From contig NZ_JADQTO010000006.1 of NCBI RefSeq assembly GCF_015704865.1, positions 282,601 to 346,600 of the forward strand: a stretch of 64,000 nucleotides of DNA, in the 5' to 3' direction. The stretch is from Actinoplanes aureus. GTDB lineage: Bacteria > Actinomycetota > Actinomycetes > Mycobacteriales > Micromonosporaceae. Positions 1 to 8,688 of the stretch are shown here, one piece after another. Under the pieces are notes generated by a model. That model saw nothing but the letters and a program-made list of their open reading frames with translations, searched no databases and was not told the DNA's origin. Position 1 is the stretch's first letter; each line of letters opens with the position of its first letter. Made by a program: the position numbers and the translations under genes.

Positions 1-75
1 CCCCCCCCCCCCCCCCTGTGGCCGGGGGGCGGGCGGGGGGGGGGGCGCCCCCGCCCCCCCCCCCCCCCCCCCCCG
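1..75. repeat. Homopolymeric C/G run at window edge
   Basis: Positions 1-16 and 54-74 are uninterrupted or nearly uninterrupted C, with a G-rich block (about 21-45) between them. Nothing coding is visible. The composition is unlike the rest of the window, which is GC-rich but not homopolymeric, so this is probably a contig end, a sequencing artefact or a poorly resolved G/C hairpin. The regulatory region of the first operon may therefore be corrupted or missing. Confidence 0.75.
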
Positions 76-99
76 CGGCAGCGCGAAACGGAGCACGAA

Positions 100-1626
100 T
101 TGGGCGCGCAGTCACCGGTCCTCGAGATGACCGGGATTAGAAAAGTCTTTCCCGGCGTCGTCGCTCTCGACGGCGTCGATTTCCGCCTGTTCCCCGGCGA
201 GATCCACGCTCTGATGGGCGAGAACGGCGCCGGCAAGTCAACCCTGATCAAGGTGCTGACCGGCGTCTACGAGATCGACGGCGGCGACATCAAGCTCGCC
301 GGCGAGCCGGTGCGGATCTCCGGACCGCTGCAGGCCCAGCAGGTCGGGGTCAGCACGGTCTATCAGGAGGTCAACCTCTGCACCAACCTGTCGGTGGCGG
401 AGAACATCTTCATCGGGCGCGAGCCGCGCCGGTTCGGCCGGATCCAGTGGGGCGTGATGCGGCGGCGTGCCGCGGAACTGCTCGGCCGCCTCGATCTGAA
501 CCTCGACGTGTCGGCGCCGCTGAGCACCTACTCGCTCGCGATTCAGCAGATGGTCGCGATCGCGCGCGCGGTCGACGTCTCGGCCCGCGTTCTCATCCTG
601 GACGAGCCCACCTCCAGTCTGGACTCCTCCGAGGTCGAGCAGCTGTTCGCGGTCATGCGCCGGCTCAAGGCCGACGGGGTGGCGATCCTGTTCGTCTCGC
701 ACTTCCTGGACCAGATCTACGAGGTCTCGGACCGGCTGACGGTGCTGCGCAACGGCCAGCTCATCGGGGAGTACCGCACGGCCGAACTGCCGCAGGTGCA
801 ACTCGTCGAGAAGATGATCGGCAAGGAGCTCGCCGCGCTGGAGGACCTGGAGGACAAGGCGCAGCGGACCCGGGAGAAGGCCGCCGAGGCCAAGCCGGTC
901 ATCGAGGCCAGGGGACTCGGGCGGACCGGCGCGATCGCACCGTACGACCTGACCATCCACGAGGGTGAGGTGGTCGGGCTGGCCGGGCTGCTCGGCTCCG
1001 GGCGTACCGAACTGGCCCGGCTTCTCTTCGGCGCCGACAAGGCGGACGAGGGTGAGCTGCGCGTCGCCGGCAAACCGGTCAATCTGCGCAGCCCGCAGCT
1101 GGCGATGAAGCGTGGCATCGCCTTCTCCTCGGAGAACCGCCGCACCGAGGGCATCATCGGCGACCTGAGCGTCCGGGAGAACATCATCCTGGCGTTGCAG
1201 GCATCCCGGGGCTGGACCCGGCCGATCCCGCGCAAGCGGCAGGACGAGATCGTCGAGAAGTACATCAAGGCGCTTCAGATCCGGCCGGCCGACCCGGAGC
1301 GCCCGGTCCGCAACCTCAGCGGCGGCAACCAGCAGAAGGTGCTGCTCGCCCGCTGGCTGATCACCGAGCCGAAACTGCTCATCATCGACGAGCCGACCCG
1401 CGGCATCGACGTCGGCGCCAAGGCGGAGATCCAGAAGCTGGTCGCCGAGCTGTCCGACGGCGGCATGGCGGTGCTGTTCGTCAGCGCCGAGCTGGAGGAG
1501 GTCCTCCGGCTCAGTCACAAGATCGAGGTGCTGCGGGACCGGCGGCTGGTCGAGGAGCTGGAGAACACCTCCGACGTCGACGCGGACCGCATCATGCGGA
1601 CGATTGCCAGTGGAGCAACCTCATGA
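100..1626 (+). CDS. Sugar ABC transporter ATP-binding protein, two nucleotide-binding domains (CUT2 / YtfR-AraG type)
   Basis: This is the cytoplasmic ATPase that powers a monosaccharide importer of the CUT2 class. It has 508 aa, typical for fused two-NBD ATPases (about 500 aa). NBD1 carries Walker A GENGAGKST at residues 40-48 and Walker B LILDEPTSS around 165-173. NBD2 has the degenerate P-loop LLGSGRTEL normal for this family, a signature LSGGNQQ near 406 and Walker B IIDEPTRG near 430. The start is TTG at 100, preceded by an ACGGAG ribosome site; an in-frame ATG at 127 is the alternative. It overlaps the next permease by ATGA. The order ATPase, permease, permease matches ytfR-ytfT-yjfF, and the downstream araA suggests arabinose (furanose form) as substrate. 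That substrate assignment is inference. The binding-protein gene is not in the window. Confidence 0.93.
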   Translation: MGAQSPVLEMTGIRKVFPGVVALDGVDFRLFPGEIHALMGENGAGKSTLIKVLTGVYEIDGGDIKLAGEPVRISGPLQAQQVGVSTVYQEVNLCTNLSVAENIFIGREPRRFGRIQWGVMRRRAAELLGRLDLNLDVSAPLSTYSLAIQQMVAIARAVDVSARVLILDEPTSSLDSSEVEQLFAVMRRLKADGVAILFVSHFLDQIYEVSDRLTVLRNGQLIGEYRTAELPQVQLVEKMIGKELAALEDLEDKAQRTREKAAEAKPVIEARGLGRTGAIAPYDLTIHEGEVVGLAGLLGSGRTELARLLFGADKADEGELRVAGKPVNLRSPQLAMKRGIAFSSENRRTEGIIGDLSVRENIILALQASRGWTRPIPRKRQDEIVEKYIKALQIRPADPERPVRNLSGGNQQKVLLARWLITEPKLLIIDEPTRGIDVGAKAEIQKLVAELSDGGMAVLFVSAELEEVLRLSHKIEVLRDRRLVEELENTSDVDADRIMRTIASGATS

Positions 1627-2645
1627 CCGCCATCCTGAAGAACCGGTTGTTCTGGCCCGCCGCCATTCTGGTGGTGCTGCTGGTCGTCAACATGTTCACC
1701 TCCAACCAGTTCGTCACCGTCCGGGACGGTCACCTCTTCGGCACCTTCATCGACATCCTCCGCGGCAGCGCGCCGCTGGTCCTGGTCGCGCTCGGCATGA
1801 CGCTGGTCATCGCCACCGGCGGCATCGACCTGTCGGTGGGCTCGGTGATGGCGATCTCCGGTGCTGTCGCCTGTCTGCTGATCAGCGACCTGGGCAATCA
1901 GAACAGCGTGGGGTCGGTGTTGCTGATCATCGGCATCGCGATCCTGGTGTCGCTGGTGCTGGGCCTGTGGAACGGCGCTCTGGTCGCGGTGATCGGCATC
2001 CAGCCCATCATCGCCACGCTGATCCTCATGGTGGCCGGCCGCGGTATCGCCCAGCTGATCACCGACGGTCAGATCATCAACGTCCAGTCCGGACCGTACG
2101 CGACGATCGCCTCGGGCTTCTTCCTCGCGCTGCCGGTGGCGTTCCTGATCGCCGCCGCCGCGGTCGCGTTGATCACCCTGCTGACCCGGCGTACCGCGCT
2201 GGGCCTGCTGCTGGAGTCGGTCGGCGGCAGCCCGACCGCGAGCCGGCTGGCCGGCATCGGCGCCCGGCGGATCACGATCATGGTGTACGTCGTCTCCGGC
2301 GGGTTCGCCGGTCTGGCCGGCCTGATCTACAGCGCCAACATCAAGAGCGCCGACAGCATCTCGGCCGGCAACCTGATCGAGCTCGACGCCATCCTCGCCG
2401 TGGTGATCGGCGGTACCGCGCTGATCGGTGGCCGGTTCTCCATCGCCGGCACGGTCCTCGGCGCGATCCTCATCCAGACCCTGGGCGTCACCGTGGTCGC
2501 GGTCGGTGTTCCGGCCAAGGCCACGCTGCTGTTCAAGGCCATCGTGGTGGTCGCGCTCTGTCTGTCCCAGTCCCCGACCTTCCGGCAGAAGGTGTTCGGG
2601 CGCTTCAAGCCGCGTCCCGCCGTCCGAGCGGAGGTTCCCGCGTGA
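1623..2645 (+). CDS. Sugar ABC transporter permease 1 (YtfT-like, CUT2)
   Basis: Integral membrane subunit of the CUT2 sugar importer, 340 aa with about eight to ten hydrophobic segments. The family motif [17 protein letters not shown] lies in the first third and the conserved cytoplasmic-loop region ASRLAGIG in the second half, with ALIGGRFSIAGTVLGA near the C-terminus. The size matches E. coli YtfT (about 340 aa). The start ATG overlaps the stop of the ATPase gene (ATGA), so translation is probably coupled. It differs clearly from the next permease, so the channel is expected to be a heterodimer. Confidence 0.92.
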   Translation: MTAILKNRLFWPAAILVVLLVVNMFTSNQFVTVRDGHLFGTFIDILRGSAPLVLVALGMTLVIATGGIDLSVGSVMAISGAVACLLISDLGNQNSVGSVLLIIGIAILVSLVLGLWNGALVAVIGIQPIIATLILMVAGRGIAQLITDGQIINVQSGPYATIASGFFLALPVAFLIAAAAVALITLLTRRTALGLLLESVGGSPTASRLAGIGARRITIMVYVVSGGFAGLAGLIYSANIKSADSISAGNLIELDAILAVVIGGTALIGGRFSIAGTVLGAILIQTLGVTVVAVGVPAKATLLFKAIVVVALCLSQSPTFRQKVFGRFKPRPAVRAEVPA

Positions 2646-3670
2646 CCACCATCGACGTCACTCCGGAGACCGGCAAGAAGCCCGAGTCACCGGCCAACCC
2701 ACGCCGCCGGGTCTACCGGCCGAACACCAAGTACATCCCGATTCTCGCCACCCTCGCCCTGCTGGTGATCATGTACACCAGCGGCGTCGTGAACTACGAG
2801 AACTTCGGGCAGCCGAGCGTCCTGGTCAACCTGTTCCGCGACAACGCGGTCCTGCTGGTGGTCGCGGTCGGCATGACCTTCGTGATCCTGACCGGCGGCA
2901 TCGACCTGTCGGTGGGCGCGGTCATCTCGATGACCACCACGCTGACCGCGACGCTGCTGCAGGGCGGCTGGCCGCCGCTGGTCGTACTGGTTCTGGTGCT
3001 GCTGCTCGGCTCGCTGCTCGGCGCCGGTCAGGGCGCGGTGATCCACTACTTCAAGGTGGAGCCGTTCATCGCCACCCTGGCCGGCCTGTTCCTGGCCCGG
3101 GGCATCGCGCTGTTCATCAACCAGAGCTCGATCCCGATCCGGGACGAGACGTGGAAAGCGATCTCGGAGTACCGGATCGAGATCGCCGACGGGGTCGTCA
3201 CCAAGCCGATCGCCATCGTGGCGCTGGCCGCGGTGCTGATCGCCGCCGCGGTGCTGGCCTGGACGCGGTTCGGCCGCAACGTCTACGCGATCGGCGGCAA
3301 CGCCGACTCGGCGCTGCTGATGGGCCTGCCGGTCGGCCGGACCCGGATCGCCGTCTACACCCTGAGCGGTTTCTGCGCGGCCCTCGGCGGCGTGCTGTTC
3401 AGCATCAACTCCACCTCCGGCTGGGCCTTGCAGGGCAACGGCCTGGAGCTGGACGCGATCGCCGCGTGCGTCATCGGTGGCGTCCTGCTGACCGGCGGCT
3501 CGGGTTACGTGTTCGGCACCCTGCTCGGCGTGATGGTCACCGGTCTGATCCAGACGATCATCATCTTCCAGGGTGACCTGAACTCGGCCTGGACCCGGAT
3601 CATCGTCGGCGTCCTGCTCTTCGCGTTCATCGTCATGCAGCGGCTTGTCACCAGAAAGGTGAAGCAATGA
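2642..3670 (+). CDS. Sugar ABC transporter permease 2 (YjfF-like, CUT2)
   Basis: Second membrane subunit of the same importer, 342 aa. The start is GTG at 2642, overlapping the TGA of permease 1 (GTGA). The same reading frame stays open far upstream, but that stretch is only a GC-bias shadow over permease 1. The N-terminus ([12 protein letters not shown]) is polar and is followed by hydrophobic segments. It has the signature [18 protein letters not shown] and a loop with [15 protein letters not shown], both typical of this family. Its stop overlaps the start of araA by ATGA, tying transport to catabolism in one transcript. Confidence 0.92.
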   Translation: MTTIDVTPETGKKPESPANPRRRVYRPNTKYIPILATLALLVIMYTSGVVNYENFGQPSVLVNLFRDNAVLLVVAVGMTFVILTGGIDLSVGAVISMTTTLTATLLQGGWPPLVVLVLVLLLGSLLGAGQGAVIHYFKVEPFIATLAGLFLARGIALFINQSSIPIRDETWKAISEYRIEIADGVVTKPIAIVALAAVLIAAAVLAWTRFGRNVYAIGGNADSALLMGLPVGRTRIAVYTLSGFCAALGGVLFSINSTSGWALQGNGLELDAIAACVIGGVLLTGGSGYVFGTLLGVMVTGLIQTIIIFQGDLNSAWTRIIVGVLLFAFIVMQRLVTRKVKQ

Positions 3671-5151
3671 GCAACGGGGAAGTCTGGTTCCTCACCGGCA
3701 GCCAGGGACTTTACGGCCCGGAGACCCTGGAGCAGGTCGCTTCGCAGTCCCAGGAGATCGCCCGCGCCCTGGACGGTCAGCTGGACGCCGACGTGGTCTG
3801 GCAGCCGGTGCTGACCACGGCGGAGCAGATCCTGGACGTCTGCCGGCGGGCCTCCTCGACCCCCGGCGTGCTCGGTGTGATCACCTGGATGCACACGTTC
3901 TCCCCGGCCAAGATGTGGATCGCCGGGCTGGACGCGCTGCGCGCCCCGCTGCTGCACCTGCACACCCAGCACAACGTGGCGCTGCCGTGGGAGTCCATCG
4001 ACATGGACTTCATGAACCTCAACCAGGCCGCGCACGGCGACCGGGAGTTCGGGTTCATCGAGAGCCGGCTCGGCGTACCCCGCAAGACGGTGGCCGGGCA
4101 CGTCAGCAACCCGGCAGTGGTCGCCCGGATCTCCACCTGGGTGAAGGCCGCCCGCGGCTATGCCGCGATGCGCGGCCTGAAGCTGGCCCGCTTCGGTGAC
4201 AACATGCGCGACGTCGCGGTCACCGAGGGTGACAAGGTCGAGGCGCAGCTGCGCTTCGGTGTCTCGGTCAACACGTACGGCGTGAACGACCTCGTCGCGG
4301 TCGTGGACCAGGTGCTGGACACGGAGATCGACAAGCTGGTCGCGGAGTACCAGGACACCTATGAGGTGGTCCCGGAGCTGCTCGGCGAGCGGAACGACTC
4401 ACTGCGCTACGCGGCCCGCATCGAGCTGGGCCTGCGGCAGTTCCTCACCGAGGGCGGGTTCCGGGCGTTCACCACCAACTTCGAGGACCTGGGCGGGCTG
4501 CGCCAGCTGCCCGGCCTGGCCGTGCAGCGGCTGATGGCCGACGGGTACGGCTTCGGTGGCGAGGGCGACTGGAAGACGTCGGTGCTGGTGCACACGCTCA
4601 AGGCGATGGCACCGGGCGGGGCAACGTCCTTCATGGAGGACTACACCTATGACCTGACGCCGGGCAACGAGGTCATCCTCGGCGCGCACATGCTCGAGGT
4701 GTGCCCGACCATCGCCGCCGGCACCCCGCGGCTCGAGATCCACCCGCTCGGGATCGGCGGCCGCGAGGACCCGGTCCGGATGGTCTTCGACGCCGCGCCC
4801 GGCCCCGCCGTCGTGCTCGGTCTGGCCGACCTGGGCGAGCGGTTCCGGCTGGTCGCCAACGAGATCGAGGTGGTACCGCCGACCGAGCCGCTGCCCAAGC
4901 TCCCGGTCGCCCGGGCGGTGTGGAAGCCGGCGCCGTCGCTGTCCACGTCGGCGGAGTGCTGGCTGACCGCCGGCGGCCCGCACCACACCGTGCTCTCCTC
5001 GGCGGTGGGCGCGGAGGAACTGGCGGATCTCGCCGAGATGGCCGGCACCGAGCTGCTGGTGATCGACCAGGCGACCACGACCCGGTCCTTCGTCAAGGAA
5101 GTGCGGTGGAACCAGGCCTACCACCGCCTGGCGCGCGGCTTCGGCCGCTAG
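3667..5151 (+). CDS. araA: L-arabinose isomerase
   Basis: Cytoplasmic enzyme that converts L-arabinose to L-ribulose, the first step of bacterial arabinose breakdown. It has 494 aa, close to E. coli AraA (500 aa). The N-terminus [11 protein letters not shown] is characteristic. The expected metal and catalytic residues can be placed: Glu299 (GEGDWKT), Glu324 (FMEDYTY), His341 ([10 protein letters not shown]) and His439/440 (GGPHHTVL). The ATG overlaps the upstream permease stop by 4 bp. No araB (ribulokinase) or araD (epimerase) follows on this strand, so they must lie upstream of the window or elsewhere. Identification is secure. Confidence 0.97.
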   Translation: MSNGEVWFLTGSQGLYGPETLEQVASQSQEIARALDGQLDADVVWQPVLTTAEQILDVCRRASSTPGVLGVITWMHTFSPAKMWIAGLDALRAPLLHLHTQHNVALPWESIDMDFMNLNQAAHGDREFGFIESRLGVPRKTVAGHVSNPAVVARISTWVKAARGYAAMRGLKLARFGDNMRDVAVTEGDKVEAQLRFGVSVNTYGVNDLVAVVDQVLDTEIDKLVAEYQDTYEVVPELLGERNDSLRYAARIELGLRQFLTEGGFRAFTTNFEDLGGLRQLPGLAVQRLMADGYGFGGEGDWKTSVLVHTLKAMAPGGATSFMEDYTYDLTPGNEVILGAHMLEVCPTIAAGTPRLEIHPLGIGGREDPVRMVFDAAPGPAVVLGLADLGERFRLVANEIEVVPPTEPLPKLPVARAVWKPAPSLSTSAECWLTAGGPHHTVLSSAVGAEELADLAEMAGTELLVIDQATTTRSFVKEVRWNQAYHRLARGFGR

Positions 5152-5230
5152 AAAACCCCAGTGGGGTACGCGTGAGGGCCGTCCCGCCGAACCGGGACAG
5201 TCCCGCCGTGCCACGCGATCTCGCTGCCTG

Positions 5231-5258
5231 GTCCCGGCCCCGGCGCGGCCGCCGGGAC
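5231..5258. terminator. Candidate bidirectional hairpin between convergent genes
   Basis: An 8-bp perfect inverted repeat, GTCCCGGC (5231-5238) and GCCGGGAC (5251-5258), separated by 12 nt. It lies between araA (ending 5151) and the convergent lectin gene (ending 5275). A smaller stem, ACCCC-AGT-GGGGT, sits right after araA near 5157-5169. Neither has a T tract, so a terminator role is only plausible from position. Confidence 0.35.
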
Positions 5259-5274
5259 CGGCAGCGGGACAGCC

Positions 5275-5991
5275 TCAGGCGGCCTCGACGATGACGTAGT
5301 CGAGGTCGCCGGCGTAGTAGTCGCAGCCGACCTCGACCTGGTCGCAGTCCATCTTGCCGCCGATGGAGACCGGCCAGGTGTTGGCGATCGGGCCGGTCCA
5401 GCCGGCCCGGGAGTCGACCTGCTGCCCGTCGATCAGTAGAACCACGCCGCCCCGGAGGCGGGCGCACTTGACCACGTGCCAGTAGCCGTCGTTGATCCGG
5501 TTCGGGGCGACCAGCTCGATGGTGCCCGCCGAGCCCCGGAACATGCAGTCCACCCGGCCGTTGGGAATCTGCAGCTTGAAGCTGCCGCCGGCGACGGTGG
5601 CCTGGCCCTTCTGGATGATGTTGCCGAACTTGCCGGTGGTGCGCAGCCGCAGCGTCACCGCGAAGTCCCGGCTCTCCGGGTTGAGGGCCGCGTGGTGCGG
5701 TACGACGACCAGGTGGCCCGGACGAGCCGGCGGGGTGTCCGGTTCGAGGCGCTCGAAGCGGTAGCCGCCGTCGGCCTCGGCGGACATCCCGGTGCCGACC
5801 TCGTCACCGATGCGGCCGTGCATCCCGTGGCCGCTGCTGTCCAGCATGCGGGTGGCACCTCTGGGCTCGTTCATCCCCCAGACCGCGACCTCGTAGGGCG
5901 AGACGACGGTGGCGCCGGCCGGCACCGTCCCGCCGGTCATGAGGACGGTCAGGGCGGCGGTCAGCAGGACCAGTGAACGGCGGCATCCCAT
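5275..5991 (-). CDS. Secreted LamG / concanavalin A-like lectin domain protein
   Basis: An exported 238-aa protein. The N-terminus MGCRRSLVLLTAALTVLM followed by a small-residue cleavage region near PAGA is a Sec signal peptide. The rest reads as a single LamG-like jelly roll: WGMNEPRGATRMLDSSGHGMHG, a turn with DFAVTLRLRTT, IIQKGQATVAGGSFKLQI, and GYWHVVKCARLRGGVVLLIDGQQVDS, which is the usual order in family LamG_3. A Cys pair near the C-terminus (MDCDQVEVGCDYY) may form a disulfide. No catalytic domain is fused, so it may be a carbohydrate-binding or surface protein. On the minus strand GAGGA precedes the ATG by about 7 nt. It is transcribed alone, convergent with araA. The ligand is unknown. 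Confidence 0.8.
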   Translation of the reverse strand: MGCRRSLVLLTAALTVLMTGGTVPAGATVVSPYEVAVWGMNEPRGATRMLDSSGHGMHGRIGDEVGTGMSAEADGGYRFERLEPDTPPARPGHLVVVPHHAALNPESRDFAVTLRLRTTGKFGNIIQKGQATVAGGSFKLQIPNGRVDCMFRGSAGTIELVAPNRINDGYWHVVKCARLRGGVVLLIDGQQVDSRAGWTGPIANTWPVSIGGKMDCDQVEVGCDYYAGDLDYVIVEAA

Positions 5992-6239
5992 GGCGCGTCC
6001 TCAAGGGGTGTGGGGTTAGAACGTATCGAGCCTAATGGGGTTCATGTACTTTTTGTCCCCGATCGCCAAAACGGCTCCGCAGCGTAGGCATCCGGTCACC
6101 GAAGCTCTCTCGCAAACGCCCGGTTCGGCTTGGTAGCATCCGCCGATCATGGTCAGCGCCCCGGCCGGGAATTCCGGGGCGGCGCCGGTCGCCACCGGCG
6201 CTTTCGCAAGGCTGACCAGCAGAGAAGGATCGTGTCGAA
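5992..6239. other. Divergent intergenic region
   Basis: This 248-bp stretch separates the leftward lectin gene from the rightward coiled-coil gene and must contain both promoters. TAGCAT at 6134-6139, preceded by TTGG, is a possible -10 for the rightward gene. A hairpin GCCCCGG (6158-6164) / CCGGGGC (6174-6180) falls in its likely 5' leader, and AGAGAAGGA at 6221-6229 is its ribosome-binding site. No convincing gene is present. Confidence 0.4.
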
Positions 6240-6944
6240 GTGCTGCTCAATGGGACGAACGGTGAGACCTCGGAGCACGCGGTGATCGGACCCACCCCCG
6301 GCCTGCCGAACCAGGCGCTGCAGGTGCTGGCCCTCGCCCAGCGCACCGCCGAGGAGCACGTCGCTAGTGCACAGCACCACGCGGACAAGATCCGTACGGA
6401 CGCCCTCGCGGCCGCCGAGCAGATCGCCCGCGACGCGCAGAACCACGCCAACAACGTGCGCCGCGAGGCGGACCGGGTGCTGGCCGAGGCTCGTGCCGCC
6501 GCCGAGCAGATCGCCCGCGACGCGCAGGCCCACGCCGAGGAGGCCCGCCGCACCGCCGAGCGGATCGTGGCGGACGCCCGGTCCCGGGCCGAGACCATCG
6601 GCGCGGACGCGGTGGCCGGCGCGGAGCAGCTGCGCCACCAGGCCCAGCAGCGCTACGACGACGTCGTCGGCAGCCTCGGTGCCAAGCGGGAGTCCCTCCA
6701 GCAGCAGATCGAGGCCCTCGAGGACTTCGACCGCGAGTACCGCAGCCGGCTCACCGCCTTCATGCAGGGCCAGCTGCGCGCCCTCTGGATGGACGCGCCG
6801 CAGGTCACCGGCGAGATCCTGGAGGAGGAGCCGATCGCCGAGGAGCTCGAGGCCGGCCCGGCGCACGCGCGGCACGCCCAGCCGGCCCGCGTGCTGGACG
6901 ACGAGGACGAGCTCGACGAGGACGACGAGCCCGCCAAGAAGTAG
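6240..6944 (+). CDS. DivIVA-like coiled-coil protein
   Basis: A 234-aa cytoplasmic protein that is almost entirely coiled coil from about residue 25 to 185, rich in Ala, Glu, Gln and Arg. The segment EDFDREYRSRLTAFMQGQL resembles the C-terminal block of actinobacterial DivIVA/Wag31-type proteins. The tail is very acidic (DDEDELDEDDE) and ends in PAKK. Two 10-aa units AAEQIARDAQ recur 29 residues apart, encoded by an exact 30-bp DNA repeat (6411-6440 and 6498-6527). The GTG start at 6240 is 10 nt after AGAGAAGGA. A role in polar growth or cytoskeletal scaffolding is inferred from family resemblance. The N-terminal DivIVA membrane-binding domain is not obvious. It ends 3 bp before the convergent amidohydrolase gene. 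Confidence 0.7.
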   Translation: MLLNGTNGETSEHAVIGPTPGLPNQALQVLALAQRTAEEHVASAQHHADKIRTDALAAAEQIARDAQNHANNVRREADRVLAEARAAAEQIARDAQAHAEEARRTAERIVADARSRAETIGADAVAGAEQLRHQAQQRYDDVVGSLGAKRESLQQQIEALEDFDREYRSRLTAFMQGQLRALWMDAPQVTGEILEEEPIAEELEAGPAHARHAQPARVLDDEDELDEDDEPAKK

Positions 6945-6947
6945 GCG

Positions 6948-8594
6948 TCAGGCGTCCCGGGCCGCGTACACCCGTCGTCCGTCGACGTAGGTGAGCGCGA
7001 CCCGGGTCTCGCCGATCTCGGCGGCCGGTGCGGCGAACGGGTCGCGGTCCAGCACGACCAGGTCGGCCCGGTTGCCCGGGCGCAGCGTGCCGGTGTCGTC
7101 GAGCCGGTTCACGTACGCCGACCCGGCCGTGTACGCCGTCAGCGCGGTCCCGAGATCCAGCGCCTGCTCGCCGAGGAACGCCTCGTAGCCGCCGCCGTGA
7201 TGCGCCCGGTTCACCGCCACGTGGATCGCCTGCACCGGGTCGGGCGTGGTGACCGGCCAGTCGCTGCCCGCCGCCAGATGCGCACCGGCCCGCAGCAGAT
7301 CGCCGAACGGGTACTGCCGCCGCACCAGCGACGGATCCAGGAACGGAATGGTCAGATCGTCCATCTGCGGTTCATGCGACGCCCAGTACGCCTGCAGGTT
7401 CGCCGTCGCACCCAGCGCCCGGAACCGCGGCACGTCGCGCGGATGCACCACCTGCAGGTGCGCCAGGTGCGGGCGGGTGTCGCGGAACCCGTTCGCCGCC
7501 CGGGCCGCCGCCACCGCGTCCAGCGCGTCCCGGACCGCCCGGTCGCCGAGCGCGTGGAAATGCGTCTGGAAGCCGAGCGCGTCCAGCTCGGTCACGTAGC
7601 CGGGCAGCGCCGCCGGGTCGATGAACGACAGCCCCCGGTTCGTGGTGGCGCACCCGCACCCGTCCCGGTACGGCTCGGTCATCGCCGCGGTGAAGTTCTC
7701 CGCCACCCCGTCCAGCATCAGCTTCACGCTGTCGCTGCGCAGCCGCCCGACCGTGAACCGGTCCCGCTTCGCGACCAGATCCGGGATCTGCTCGGCGCCG
7801 AAGTCCCGGTCCCACCACAGCGCGCCGACCACGCTCGCGGTCAGCAACCCGTCCACGGCCGCCGTCCGGTACGCGTCGGACACGTCCGGATAGCCGTTGG
7901 TCCCGCACATCATGGCGTCCTGCCAGGCCGTCACTCCGAGCGAGTGCAGCAGCTCCTGCGCCCGGAGCAGCCCGGCCAGCCGTTCGCCCGGGGTCACCTC
8001 CGGCAGCAGCGCCGCGACCAGCTGCATGGCCCCTTCCTGGAGCCCGCCGGCCGGGCTGCCGTCGGGCGCCCGGTCGATCCGGCCGTCCGCCGGATCGGTG
8101 GTTTCCGCGGTGATCCCGGCCATCGACAGGGCCCGGCTGTTCACCCAGGCGCCGTGATGATCCCGGTTGATCAGGTAGACCGGCCGGTCGGGAACGACCC
8201 GGTCCAGCAGCTCACGATCCGGTACGCCACCCGGGAAGCTCTCCATGGACCAGCCGCCGCCCGCGATCCACTCGGACTCGGGGTGCCGGTCCGCGTACTG
8301 CCTGACCCGCCGCAGGTACTCGTCCGGATCGGTGGTGCCGGACAGATCGCACTGATTGAGCTCGACCCCGCCCATCACCGCGTGCACGTGGGCGTCCTGG
8401 AACCCCGGGAGCAGCAGCCGGCCGCCCAGGTCGACGGTCTCGGTGCCGGGGCCGGCCAGGTCGCGTACCTCGTCGGTGCCCACGGCGAGGATCCGGCCGT
8501 CGCGGACGGCGAGCGTGGTGGCGTGCCCGCGTGCCGGGTCGGCGGTGAACACCGGCCCGCCGGTGAAGATCAGGTCAGCATGCTTCATGGTCAT
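6948..8594 (-). CDS. YtcJ-like metal-dependent amidohydrolase
   Basis: Cytoplasmic amidohydrolase-3 family enzyme of about 548 aa, expected to hydrolyse an amide or cyclic amide with bound metal. The N-terminal beta-sandwich strand reads ADLIFTGGPVFTADP. The metal-binding motif DAHVHAVMGG follows LLLPGFQ. Later family motifs include FHALGDRAVRDALD, HLAHLQVVHP and AAGSDWPVTTPDP (Asp ligand), and the C-terminal strand is PGNRADLVVLDRDPF. I chose the ATG at 8594 (MTMKHADL), preceded by GGGCAGG; the frame stays open to 8675 but those residues (RRRPGPKMTFRR) are not family-like. The substrate cannot be deduced. It stands alone, divergent from the next gene pair. Confidence 0.88.
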   Translation of the reverse strand: MTMKHADLIFTGGPVFTADPARGHATTLAVRDGRILAVGTDEVRDLAGPGTETVDLGGRLLLPGFQDAHVHAVMGGVELNQCDLSGTTDPDEYLRRVRQYADRHPESEWIAGGGWSMESFPGGVPDRELLDRVVPDRPVYLINRDHHGAWVNSRALSMAGITAETTDPADGRIDRAPDGSPAGGLQEGAMQLVAALLPEVTPGERLAGLLRAQELLHSLGVTAWQDAMMCGTNGYPDVSDAYRTAAVDGLLTASVVGALWWDRDFGAEQIPDLVAKRDRFTVGRLRSDSVKLMLDGVAENFTAAMTEPYRDGCGCATTNRGLSFIDPAALPGYVTELDALGFQTHFHALGDRAVRDALDAVAAARAANGFRDTRPHLAHLQVVHPRDVPRFRALGATANLQAYWASHEPQMDDLTIPFLDPSLVRRQYPFGDLLRAGAHLAAGSDWPVTTPDPVQAIHVAVNRAHHGGGYEAFLGEQALDLGTALTAYTAGSAYVNRLDDTGTLRPGNRADLVVLDRDPFAAPAAEIGETRVALTYVDGRRVYAARDA

Positions 8595-8688
8595 AGCCTG
8601 CCCGATCGGGCTTCGGCCCGGCATCGGCGCCGGGCCACGTCGAAAGGTCATCTTTGGCCCGGGTCGGCGGCGCAACTATGGTGGGCGG

